From Phoma sp. XZ068 (lineage: Eukaryota; Ascomycota; Dothideomycetes; Pleosporales; Didymellaceae), in assembly GCA_004835665.1 (NCBI GenBank), contig RBKR01000020.1, positions 620,001-684,000 on the forward strand: a stretch of 64,000 bases of DNA, in the 5' to 3' direction. Both the position numbers and the translations under genes were made by a program. The stretch's first letter is position 1. Each line of letters opens with the position of its first letter. The notes beneath the pieces are model-generated. The model had not been told where the DNA came from, did no database searches, and saw only the letters and a program-made list of their open reading frames with translations. Below are positions 53,359 through 62,836 of this stretch, piece by piece.

Positions 53359-54831
53359 ATGTCGTTCAATCCTTTGCGCCTTGTCAGAGGGCTGTGGAAC
53401 CGAATCCAGCCTGTCTCCAATCCCACAGGCTCAGCCAAACAGGCGCCGCCGCAAGATGCGTCACATCCCAGTGCTAACCAGGAAAGCGGCGGTGACAACG
53501 GACAAAAGCAGGGAACATATCCAATCTCTGCTCCATCGTCGCCCACTACGTCCGTGAACGAGACCAAAGCGTCGACATCTGTATGGTCGTCTCCTGAAAT
53601 TTCACACACAGCTTTCAAGGATCCGTTTTTGGTTGATACCGACATGTACACACGGCACGCTCACATTCGTGCGCATCACGCATCCGTTCCTTCTGCTGCT
53701 ACTTTGCATCACGAAGGCACGGCCGAAGATGATTTGGCGGATGATGTATACCAAGATGATGGCTTTCAAGACGACAACAAGATCCAAGGAACGAACTTCG
53801 GCCAAGATAAACATTCAAAGAACGGCACGTCTCAAACACAATCATCCAATCGTCCCGATGAGCGGCGCAAGCTCACTCCCAAGCACCGAAAAGATCGCCA
53901 GCTCAAGCCAGCATCCTCACAGTCAAAACATGACTATGCCTCAGAGATTGCCATCGAACACTCCACAGCCCTTGACCCACTACCCGAAGGCTACCTGGGA
54001 ACCTGGCGTGGCATGCGATTTGTCAGGCCATGTTTGAAGCTCACCGGCGATTGCAGCGCGGAGGAAGGTTTACACAAACTCAGCTGCGGTCACTGGGTGA
54101 AGTACTCCGACCCCTGTGGCATCAACTGTGCCTCTTCCAAGTATACAAACGAAGCTTTCGTCTGCGGACAATGCTGTGACACTGTCCACGAGGTGCTTAG
54201 TAACAAGCTGAGTGCTGTTGATCGTTCGAAATTACATTACGCGAAGGGAGGCCACCACGTGTTCTACATCGGCCTTGCTGTAGAGCTCGTTGCGAAGCAT
54301 TCGGAAATGAAGACAAACATCGTCGAGACAATCCTCACCGTGCTGGGCGGTGGATGCGGCCGTATGACTGAGCGCTCTGATGGGCCGAAAGAGCCAGAAA
54401 TCTCTCTCGAGAAAACAATTCGTGAATACCAACAACTTCACGAATGGAAGGAGTTCGAAGCGATGAACCCACTTGTTCGCCACGACAAGCGTGGACGTTC
54501 CGAGACTCAGCTCGTTGATACTCTTCCACAGACACCGCAACCTCACAAGAAGCGCAAGACTCGTCCTGACGAATACAAAACGCCTACCAACCAAACGTCC
54601 TATCGCAACAAGCGTAAGGCTAATGAAGCCAATGTCGACACATCACACCGTGGCGCAAAGAGGTCTGGTACCCCTACGTCTGTGCTCCATGGCGGGGCTA
54701 CACGTTCACCGTACTTTTCGAAAACGATTAATCCTCAAGTGGGGAAGCGTAGTAATGACGATGAGCAGGAGAAGGGTATAAAACGCCGCCGTATTTTCAA
54801 GGGGCCGACATGGACTATTGAGTCGTTGTAA
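53359..54831 (+). CDS. Hypothetical Cys-rich basic protein (orphan 2)
   Basis: Single exon, 490 aa. No named family. Residues 1-215 are disordered and Ser/Gln/Asp-rich, with KLTPKHRKDRQL at 171-182, a motif also found in the orphan at 47953. A cysteine/histidine cluster follows: RPCLKLTGDC, LSCGHWVKYSDPCGINC and FVCGQCC. Its spacing suggests one or two zinc sites. The next region (LLGGGCG-like loop, KTIREYQQLHEWKEFEAM) is helical. The C-terminus is rich in Lys/Arg with several nuclear-localisation-type clusters (PHKKRKTRPDE, GIKRRRIFKG). A nuclear, nucleic-acid-related function is plausible but unproven. Confidence 0.68.
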   Translation: MSFNPLRLVRGLWNRIQPVSNPTGSAKQAPPQDASHPSANQESGGDNGQKQGTYPISAPSSPTTSVNETKASTSVWSSPEISHTAFKDPFLVDTDMYTRHAHIRAHHASVPSAATLHHEGTAEDDLADDVYQDDGFQDDNKIQGTNFGQDKHSKNGTSQTQSSNRPDERRKLTPKHRKDRQLKPASSQSKHDYASEIAIEHSTALDPLPEGYLGTWRGMRFVRPCLKLTGDCSAEEGLHKLSCGHWVKYSDPCGINCASSKYTNEAFVCGQCCDTVHEVLSNKLSAVDRSKLHYAKGGHHVFYIGLAVELVAKHSEMKTNIVETILTVLGGGCGRMTERSDGPKEPEISLEKTIREYQQLHEWKEFEAMNPLVRHDKRGRSETQLVDTLPQTPQPHKKRKTRPDEYKTPTNQTSYRNKRKANEANVDTSHRGAKRSGTPTSVLHGGATRSPYFSKTINPQVGKRSNDDEQEKGIKRRRIFKGPTWTIESL

Positions 54832-55605
54832 GAGCTGAGGAGAGCAGTCCGAAGGAAGTGTGTTACAGTCAGCCCTCAAAACCGGTGACCGGCGTACTAG
54901 ATCTTATCATATTCCATTGCGCACGATACTGCCTATCCTGGAACTTGATGCATGCACCTCTAATTTAAGTTTGAAGCCTCGGTGAGACCAAGATGTCAGA
55001 CATCCTAGTCCTGCCAATGACGCCGCCGCAGCTTCGCCTGTCACACGTTGTACGTACATACTCTATAAGCAGCAAGACCTGCAATTTGAAATGTCAAAGG
55101 GTGGCAAGTCGATATGGCGAGTCGGAAGTCTCGCTGAATAACTCGATCTTTCAATGCACAATTCCAATATGTATCTCGACAGCTCTGGAGTTAAGGTTGA
55201 TGATCAACGCGGCAGCGCCTGCCCCAAGCCACAAGCGAGCTGCAGCTGCAGCAGGCATCACCTCAACCACGGATGGAACCCGACCACGAATCCAGCCTCT
55301 CAGGCACACGTATCGTGCTGGCCCACTATGGGTTCTCACGGTGCCGCTGCTGCACTTCTTGCGCCAGCACCTTTCGTTGCTGCCACCACCGAGTGCAGCC
55401 GCTCGTCTCATTCCCCCGAACAGCTGCACCACCAACGACGGATCCGGCGCGGTGTGACAAGCACCGTAGCTCTGCATATACAACACAACAGCACTGTGAT
55501 TCAATCCTAGATTTTGGGTTATCGATTTGATGCTTACCGACTGACTTGGATATCGCGGCGTGTACAGTAAAATTAGTAGCGCATTGCAGGAGTCAATCGT
55601 TCATT
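54832..55605. other. Intergenic
   Basis: No gene supported, although all three forward frames are partly open around 55150-55510; none has domain-like composition. Confidence 0.45.
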
Positions 55606-56284
55606 ATGGAGGTTAGTACCACTTGAACCGCAACAAAGCTCCGATCGCAGTACTGACCCAATGATACAGAACAGAACCCAAGACTCAGATTTCGACTCGC
55701 CGAGCTCAAGGCAAGAGCTTTTCCACGACTCACAAACACAACGCGCAAAATCACCAACGTCAACATGTTCACAACTTACAACCAAGCCGCACCAAATCGA
55801 GACTCCTGCATACACAAACACGCCATACCTTGATAGTCCACCACCACAACACCGCGATGGCCAGTCCACAAGTCCAAACTCTCCAATATATCTACCACAG
55901 CAGCAACCACTCACCTTCCAACTCTACTCCCCAGCTGACCACTTTGGTCCCACAACATGCTCAAGTCATTCCGTGTATTCAGATGACGAAGACGACGAAG
56001 ACGACGAAGACGATGAAAATGTTCCACTCGCACAACTTGTCGTCTATCCTCGAGACGAGCCGCCAGCATACTCAACAATTGTGCGGCAATCGTACTGCGA
56101 GGCGTTACTACAACACATGCCGCGAAATCCTGTCGTCGTGGATATAGACGAAGAGGCTGCGCTTGAGAGGTTACGAGCGGACGATGTGAGCTTCACGGTC
56201 GAGCGAGTAGTAGCAACTGCTGTAGTGATGGGGCTGATAGTGCTCGCTGGGTTGCTACTGGGGCTGTCGTATATTAGGAAGTAA
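55606..56284 (+). CDS. Tail-anchored membrane protein with PY motif
   Basis: Probably two exons, 55606-55611 (ATGGAG) and 55670-56284, with a 58 bp intron (GTTAGT, CTGAC branch, ATACAG); 206 aa. An in-frame ATG at 55661 would give an almost identical protein. Residues 1-110 are polar and Ser/Thr/Pro/Gln-rich. An acidic run is encoded by three tandem copies of a 9-bp unit (55984-56016). PPAY at 133-136 is a consensus WW-domain ligand of the kind bound by Rsp5. A single helix near the C-terminus (VVMGLIVLAGLLLGLSYI) ends SYIRK, a tail-anchor layout. It could be an adaptor that brings Rsp5 to an internal membrane, but no family was recognised. Confidence 0.68.
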
Positions 56285-57132
56285 CGGTTTGCCTATCAGG
56301 CAAGCTATGCACCATAGGATATTATAGGATACGGGTAATTGAAGTGGAAGGCTTCGCAATGTTTAACAGAATGTGGGGTAGTTGATAGAATGTGGGAGAT
56401 AATTGTTAGCTACGGCGGGAGAAGGAAAGGTTTGGATAGATGTGTATTCACAAGGATACCTCAATAGCGACAATCTACATTAACGCTCTTCACAACCGAC
56501 ACTACGGTATCTTCATTACTGCGATCCTAGTCCTTCAATTCGGAGGCCCCAGCACTTGCACACAACATCGAGTTCCCTGCAACCTGGTTCATTCCACGCT
56601 AAAACCCCGCACGCGTAGATCCCGCCTTCGTCTCCATTCCTCGCTCCAGCCTCATCATACCTCGCTTCAGCCCAGCCCACGCGTCAATTCCTCCGCTAGC
56701 ATGGCTGTCTACCAATATCAGCCTGTTTTCACAAATAATCAATTTTCCAATTCCAGATTCGGCGCCTTCGGAAGTTCTCCGACATATCCGCGGAGAAGAA
56801 TTGCAGTGACAAACAAGCTCCAACAAGGCCGGACCCAGCGCCTAGCGGCCGCTCCCAGACTGGAATCCAACCACTGATGGCGCCGATACGCTGCGCTGAC
56901 GTTCCCGCTCGTGGAGTCCGGAACGGTGTCGAGCAACCAATGTCAAACATGCAAACTATGACGACACATGGCAAGACGGTCACGGTGGTGACGGCACGGC
57001 GATGAACCGCCTCAAGGCGCCGAAGTCATTAATGGAGACACACCCCTGACGTCGGTAAAAAAACTGCTTCTAAGAATTGTGACATTTTACTGTTGATTCC
57101 TGTGTGTTGCTTTGTAACCTGAAATCCCCAAA
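56285..57132. promoter_or_regulatory. Upstream region of nitrate reductase
   Basis: No gene supported. Holds a perfect CTCCGCGG on the minus strand at 56788-56795, matching the NirA consensus CTCCGHGG, and a GATAA at 56398-56402 as expected for AreA-type nitrogen control. Both fit nitrate induction of the downstream gene. Confidence 0.6.
56788..56795 (-). promoter_or_regulatory. NirA-like binding site upstream of nitrate reductase
   Basis: CTCCGCGG (reads CCGCGGAG on the + strand), 338 bp upstream of the nitrate reductase ATG; exact match to the published NirA consensus CTCCGHGG. Confidence 0.55.
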
Positions 57133-60100
57133 ATGCCACACCAGGTCCCCTGGCGCGTCCAGGTCACCGACCACCCCGGCTCAACTGCCGAAGACATTGC
57201 CAACGAGCCCGATTGGAAGAATCTGCACGGTCACGACCACCGTGTGGGCTTCAGAAATAAGCAAGGTGATCGCCGGCCCGGTATCACGCACCGCGATGAT
57301 GAGCGCATTGAGGAAGCAGAGGAGCTTGGGGAGGAGGCGAAGGCCGAGTATGAGAAGCTGATGGCGAGGGTAAAGAAGGGCGATTTGGTCAACTTTAGAG
57401 ATCTCATTGAAGGGGAGAAGGATTTGCATCTGAGGCATCCGGAGAATAGGTCCTTGGGGTGGAGGTATGTGCTTGAATTTACAGAGGATTGGGTTAAGAA
57501 CGAGGAGGAGTGGCCTGCAAATGTGAAGAGGAGACAGCAGGAGGAAGAGAAGAAGAAACAAGAACAGCAAGAGAAGGGTCAAGATGGTGGTGATAAGGGC
57601 GCGAAGGGGGATAAAAGTAAAGAAAGTTCTGGTTCGAAGGAATCAAAGGATGTAAAAGGCTCAAAAGGTTCGAAGAGCAGTCAAGATCAAGATCAGAAGA
57701 ACCAAGATGAAGAGAAGTGGAAACGTGACACAGGCCAGGGCAACAAGCACCACGATGCCTACGCAGACAAAGGCGAGTCAGATTCTGGGTACTCTAGCGA
57801 TGAATCCGAGAAACAGAAAAGCGAGTACGAAAAGCTGCGGGAACGGTACTCGCCTCAAGAGATTGCCCTGCTGCGAGCTTTACAGCACGAGAAGGATTAC
57901 ATTACCAAGCTTGAGCAGAATGATGGAAAGCGCAAGAGCCCACAACACAACAACTGCACCACCATTTCGATCGATGAAGCCGATCAGTTCTCTCCTGACA
58001 ATTGGCTCCCTCGCTCGTCAGATCTGATTCGTCTGACTGGCAAGCACCCATTGAACGCGGAGGCGCATCTCACACATCTATTCGAGGCAGGTCTGATAAC
58101 ACCGAACGAGCTGCATTATGTCCGTAACCACGGCGCCGTTCCTCGATTGTTATGGGAGTTTCACCAGTTGGACATCGAAAATGGGAAGCTCACCCTTTCG
58201 ATGGACGACCTGAAGAATAACTTCGATTCGATCAATATTCCTGTTGCGCTGGCTTGTGACGGCAACCGTCGGAAAGAACTCAACCTCATCAAAAAGTCCA
58301 AAGGCTTCAACTGGGGTGCTGGAGGTGTCAGCTGTGCATACTGGAAGGGGCCACTATTGAGGGATGTTCTGCTCGAAGCCGGCATTCAAGAGAAGATGCC
58401 AGACGGCAAGCGCTACTGGGTCAACTTCGAGGGTGCGGATGAGCCAAGTGAGGGCAAGTATGCAACCAGCATACCTTTCGACTACGCCATGGATCCTACA
58501 AACGACGTGATTCTCGCCTACGAGATGAACGACACGCCTTTGCCGCCAGATCACGGATATCCTGTGCGTTTGATGATTCCAGGATATGTCGGCGGTCGTT
58601 GCATCAAGTGGCTCAAGCGTATCTGGATCTCGGAGAAGGAAAACGACTCATACTATCACATCTGGGACAACCGCGTACTGCCATCGTTTGTCACAGAGAA
58701 AGATGGTGAATTTGCAGAGACCCTATTCAAGCATCCCGACACAGCATGCAATGAGCAGAACCTCAACTCGGTTATCGTTAAGCCAGCACAAGGTGAGAAG
58801 ATCCCCCTGACATCAGCGAAGAAAGGGGAAACATACCGCATTGAGGGATACGCATACGACGGCGGAGGCCATGAAGTACAAAGAGTGGAGGTCTCGCTTG
58901 ATGATGGAGACACATGGCTGTACTGCATAAGAAAATTCCCCGAGGCGCCAATCCGCCACGGTAAGAAGTTCTGGACATGGCTGCACTGGCACGTTGACGT
59001 CGACTTCACACACCTCCTTCGAGCGAAGAGCATTGTTGTACGCTGCTTCAATGTATTCAAAAACACCCAGCCTCAGCACGGCAACTGGAACGTTATGGGT
59101 ATGATGAACAACGGCTGGTACATTGTTAAGCCCTTTATTATCCAGGATGACGACTCCGAGACGCCCTCCATTGTGTACAAGCATCCTGTTGAGCCGGGAA
59201 CGGGCGATGGCGGCTGGATGAAGCCAAGCACTGAAAACCAGATTGCGACTGCGAAGCAAGAGGCTGGCGCTCCGTCAAAGCAGTTCACTAGAGAAGAGAT
59301 TGAGAAGCACGACAAGGACACCGATTGCTGGATCGTTGTCGATAACAAGGTGTATGATGCGACTAGCGTGTTGGAATGGCATCCGGGCGGCAAGGCAGCG
59401 GTTATGAGCCATGCTGGAAAGGTCCATGCCGAGACGAGTAGTGAGTTTGAGAGCATCCATGACGGGTATGCGTATCAGAAACTCAAGGGTGAGTCATTAA
59501 GCCGCATTTTCATCTACTGTGTACTAACCATATCAGAATGCATTCTCGGCACAGTTACCGATAAGGCTGCTGAGTTCATCAAGCAGAGTGCTGAAGCCGC
59601 TGCAAAGGAGCAGGCCCAGGCATCACAAGGCTCAGACAAGATCACGCTACAGAAACACAGATGGGTACCAGTCAAGTTGCTGGATCGCAAGTCGATCTCA
59701 GAAGACACACGAGCCTACACCTTCCAGCTCCCAGACGGCAAGCCCGACCTTGGCCTAGGGACATGCCAGCATGTCCAACTTGGCTTCCATATGAAAGATC
59801 GCATGTTGATCCGCTCATACACGCCCACGAAGCCTCTACTTCCTGACAGGGACGATCAGAACAAAGACTTCCGCGATGGCAACAGCACCTTCGAGCTTAC
59901 CGTCAAAACCTACTTCCCCACCGACGAGCAGCCCGGTGGCGCCATGTCCAATATCCTAGACTGCATGCCGATTGGCGAGGAGATCGAGATCCGTGGTCCC
60001 ACTGGAGAGATTGAGTACAGCGGTAACGGCTCCTTCACAATATCGAACAAAGAGTACACCTTCAGCCGCATTAACCTGGTTCTTGGAGGAAGTGGTATCA

Positions 60101-60456
60101 CGCCTGGTTACGCGCTGCTCGCCCGTGCCATGCTCTCCTCTGATGACAAGACGGAGATCTGTGTAGTCGATGCAAACAAGAGCGAGAAGGACATCCTGCT
60201 GAAGGAGGCGCTTGATCAGTTTGAGAAGAACAGCAATGGCAGGCTGAAGATCACTCATGTCTTGAGCCACCCGAGCGATGACTGGAAGGGTAAGAAAGGC
60301 CATATTGATGCGGATATCATCAGGGAAGCACTGTTTGCGCCCGGTGAGAAGACGGGTGTGTTCTTGTGTGGGCCTCCTGCTATGATCCAGAAGGCGGCGC
60401 TGCCGGCGTTGAAGGATTGGGGGTTCAAGGAGGATGAGAACGTATTCGGATTCTAG
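57133..60456 (+). CDS. niaD: Assimilatory nitrate reductase, extended form
   Basis: Reduces nitrate to nitrite with NAD(P)H in the cytosol. Two exons, 57133-59488 and 59537-60456, with a 48 bp intron near the end of the cytochrome b5 domain; 1091 aa. Order: N-terminal region; Lys/Ser/Gln-rich low-complexity stretch (~132-195); molybdopterin domain from ~289 with Cys375 (LACDGNRRKE) as Mo ligand; NWGAGGVSCAYWKG; dimer domain with GYAYDGGGHEVQRVEVS; cytochrome b5 with His750 (EWHPGGKAAVM) and His776 (FESIHDGY); FAD domain (MLIRSYTPTKPL); NAD(P)H site (LVLGGSGITPGYALL, FLCGPPAMIQ). Usual fungal enzymes are about 860-910 aa, so the extra ~200 residues are N-terminal. It depends on the molybdenum cofactor made by MoaA/MoaC at 43-47 kb. 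Confidence 0.96.
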   Translation: MPHQVPWRVQVTDHPGSTAEDIANEPDWKNLHGHDHRVGFRNKQGDRRPGITHRDDERIEEAEELGEEAKAEYEKLMARVKKGDLVNFRDLIEGEKDLHLRHPENRSLGWRYVLEFTEDWVKNEEEWPANVKRRQQEEEKKKQEQQEKGQDGGDKGAKGDKSKESSGSKESKDVKGSKGSKSSQDQDQKNQDEEKWKRDTGQGNKHHDAYADKGESDSGYSSDESEKQKSEYEKLRERYSPQEIALLRALQHEKDYITKLEQNDGKRKSPQHNNCTTISIDEADQFSPDNWLPRSSDLIRLTGKHPLNAEAHLTHLFEAGLITPNELHYVRNHGAVPRLLWEFHQLDIENGKLTLSMDDLKNNFDSINIPVALACDGNRRKELNLIKKSKGFNWGAGGVSCAYWKGPLLRDVLLEAGIQEKMPDGKRYWVNFEGADEPSEGKYATSIPFDYAMDPTNDVILAYEMNDTPLPPDHGYPVRLMIPGYVGGRCIKWLKRIWISEKENDSYYHIWDNRVLPSFVTEKDGEFAETLFKHPDTACNEQNLNSVIVKPAQGEKIPLTSAKKGETYRIEGYAYDGGGHEVQRVEVSLDDGDTWLYCIRKFPEAPIRHGKKFWTWLHWHVDVDFTHLLRAKSIVVRCFNVFKNTQPQHGNWNVMGMMNNGWYIVKPFIIQDDDSETPSIVYKHPVEPGTGDGGWMKPSTENQIATAKQEAGAPSKQFTREEIEKHDKDTDCWIVVDNKVYDATSVLEWHPGGKAAVMSHAGKVHAETSSEFESIHDGYAYQKLKGESLSRIFIYCVLTISECILGTVTDKAAEFIKQSAEAAAKEQAQASQGSDKITLQKHRWVPVKLLDRKSISEDTRAYTFQLPDGKPDLGLGTCQHVQLGFHMKDRMLIRSYTPTKPLLPDRDDQNKDFRDGNSTFELTVKTYFPTDEQPGGAMSNILDCMPIGEEIEIRGPTGEIEYSGNGSFTISNKEYTFSRINLVLGGSGITPGYALLARAMLSSDDKTEICVVDANKSEKDILLKEALDQFEKNSNGRLKITHVLSHPSDDWKGKKGHIDADIIREALFAPGEKTGVFLCGPPAMIQKAALPALKDWGFKEDENVFGF

Positions 60457-60686
60457 ATGTTTAGAACTAATAGGTAATGTTAACGCTTGGACGTCGATAC
60501 TGTTCTAAGGGTTCAATGTCCATCCTTCTTGCTGCACATGTCATGCCACGCGGTTCACTGCCTAGTCAAGAAACGACGATTACTTGTTCTCACCATCCCT
60601 TCAACACCAACATTGGACACAGTGTACCTCTATCGCCAGCCATCACTAACAAAGGCGCGCTGCGCATCGCAATATCACCACACATA

Positions 60687-61943
60687 ATGTCCACATCCAT
60701 GGCTTCACCGCAAATAGGGCTTGACCTCCACCGCCGTTCCTGCTCGCCTTTAACCTCCTCACCATCTCTTGACGGCGCGATCGACTCAATCAACACACCG
60801 CTCCCACTCACCTCAATACACATCCCATCCCTCAGCGACATCCTCGAAGAACACACTCCGCCCACCACCGGCTCCTCTCACTCGCGTATCATATCCCTCG
60901 ACGGTGCGCAATCAGACCTCGAGGCCAACGCCGAAAAGCCACGCCACCGCTCACACTTCATCCCCGGATTTCTCAACGACCCTCCATTCATGGTGTGGCT
61001 GCGACATAGCTGGCTCGACATCCTCACCCAACTTTCGTGCTTGCTTATCGCAGAACTCATCTACCTGTTTGCGAAGCCACTTATGCCGCGCTACTTTCCC
61101 TTGCACCACGGTGTATGGATCAGTGCGTGGGGTTTGGAGTATGGAAAACCATATTTGGAGGAGTATATCAGCACCCTGACCAGTGCGGTTGTTTCGTTTG
61201 CGGTTCCTTTGGTGGTTATGGGGGCGATTGGACTGTGGGGGGTGAGGGATTTCTGGGAGTCAAATGCTGCGGTGCGTTCCCATTCCTTTCCGTCCCGTTT
61301 CAATACGCTCCTACTCCTTTCGGTTTCTTAGTCGAAATGTCAAGGATGCTGATGTGCCCAGATCATGGGACTCGGTTACGCCCTCGCAACAGCAACACTC
61401 TTCCAATCCTCCATCAAATGGTTCATCGGTGGTCTCCGCCCACACTTCCTCTCCGTCTGCCTCCCCTCTATCCCACAACCAACTCTCGGTCTCGGGGCTC
61501 CAGATCATGCTATCTAGTACACGGCGGCAGTGTGCACAGGAGACCCGAACAAAGTCAAAGAAGCGCAGGTGTCTTTTCCCTCAGGTCACTCGAGCGCGGC
61601 ATTCGCAGGCTTCGGATTTCTAGCGTTGTATCTCAATTCGAAACTTAAAGTCATCGGGAGGAAACCGTATACCAAACACGCTGCAGAGGGACAACCTGGG
61701 CGTGACGAAACCGGTGCAGAAAAAAGTCATGCGAGGCGGACGGGACACTGGAAACTCATGCTGTGGGTGCTACCATGGTTAGTCGCGGTGATGATTGCCG
61801 CAAGCAAGATTAGAGACGGCTGGCATCATCCAGTTGATGTCATCTTTGGTGGTCTCGTTGGCACCCTTTTTGCGCATACGGCGTACTGGTGTGTGTTTAG
61901 AAGTGTCTACGATGGGAGGGTCAATCACCTTCCACGGGATTGA
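60687..61943 (+). CDS. PAP2 family lipid phosphate phosphatase, interrupted by an in-frame TAG
   Basis: Two exons, 60687-61271 and 61362-61943, with a 90 bp intron. After a polar N-terminus of ~95 residues come membrane helices and the PAP2 motifs: KWFIGGLRP (motif 1), FPSGHSS (motif 2) and SKIRDGWHHPVD (motif 3, with Lys where Arg is usual). Homologues such as Dpp1/Lpp1 dephosphorylate diacylglycerol pyrophosphate and phosphatidate. In this frame a TAG at 61515-61517 falls between motifs 1 and 2, in a loop where relatives read on to YTAAVCTGD. Either it is a recent pseudogene or sequence error, or a 63 bp non-canonical GTCTGC...TAG intron (61455-61517) removes it in frame while deleting about 21 residues. 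The reading frame is otherwise intact. Confidence 0.75.
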
Positions 61944-62836
61944 GGGTATTGTTATCGATGCGATAGCATTGCCTGAAATGGATGTCGGTGTGTTTGGCAC
62001 TGGAGGTTGAACTAGGCACTGTGGCGTGATTCTTCGTATCGAAACTTACTCTACCTGCTGAAAATTGGTTATTTTGATTCCAGTTGTGTGAGTGAGGGAT
62101 CATCGTAGGTTGATGTCTTACACTTCCGCCATTATGCAAAGGTGTACCTTGGAACACACATCACCTCTAACGACATCGGCTTGACTAATATACTGGAATG
62201 AAGGCTATACGACCTCTTGTACTATCTCATAATCTACGCATCCATCCTGGATGACTACATCACCTAGCATTTCAACGCTCCCTGTATTAACGTAGGCTGT
62301 TTGCGTCCAAACGGAAGCTACTCTACCAACTCGACAACCCTGCAAGGCAACACACCATGTCACAAGGCACGAAAGGGCACCGAGAGTCTTATTGAAGCGA
62401 GATAAATCTCCATTTGACCTGTTTTCCATATTACTAACGTCCCACCATTTCTGTATCCTTTATTGTCCGTTCTCAAATGCTGGCATGAACGCTATTACGC
62501 TATGCTGGTGTTAGCGGCGATCCGCCTTTCGACGTTCCCGGTTCTGTGTTCCTTCTGATAGTTCCGCTATTCCTTCCTCCCCCTTCCAATAGTCCCGCTA
62601 TTCCTCCCTCCTCCATCCTTCCTTCCATACCAAAGATCCGCGGTTTTTTTATGCTAGATGAATGCCGTTACGCCATGCTAAGTTCAATGCTAATTCCTAT
62701 CCCAATACCAATCCAAATCCCAGTCCTTACCATGTCCATTCCGAGTCCTTCCTTACCTCCCAACCCTTCCTAACCTCCCCATCCCAAACCCCTCTTACCT
62801 CCCACTCCACCTTTCCTCTATCCCCATCTACAACCC
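61944..62836. other. Intergenic, pyrimidine-rich on the right
   Basis: No gene seen. From about 62540 to 62830 the + strand is rich in short C/T repeats (TCCCGCTATTCCTCC-like and CCCAATACCAATCC-like units) that form the 3' flank of the last gene. Confidence 0.5.

Noticed and set aside
55154..55510. 118-codon forward frame before the tail-anchored gene
   Set aside because: All three forward frames are open here by composition alone; Cys/His/Ser-rich with no recognisable domain or promoter.
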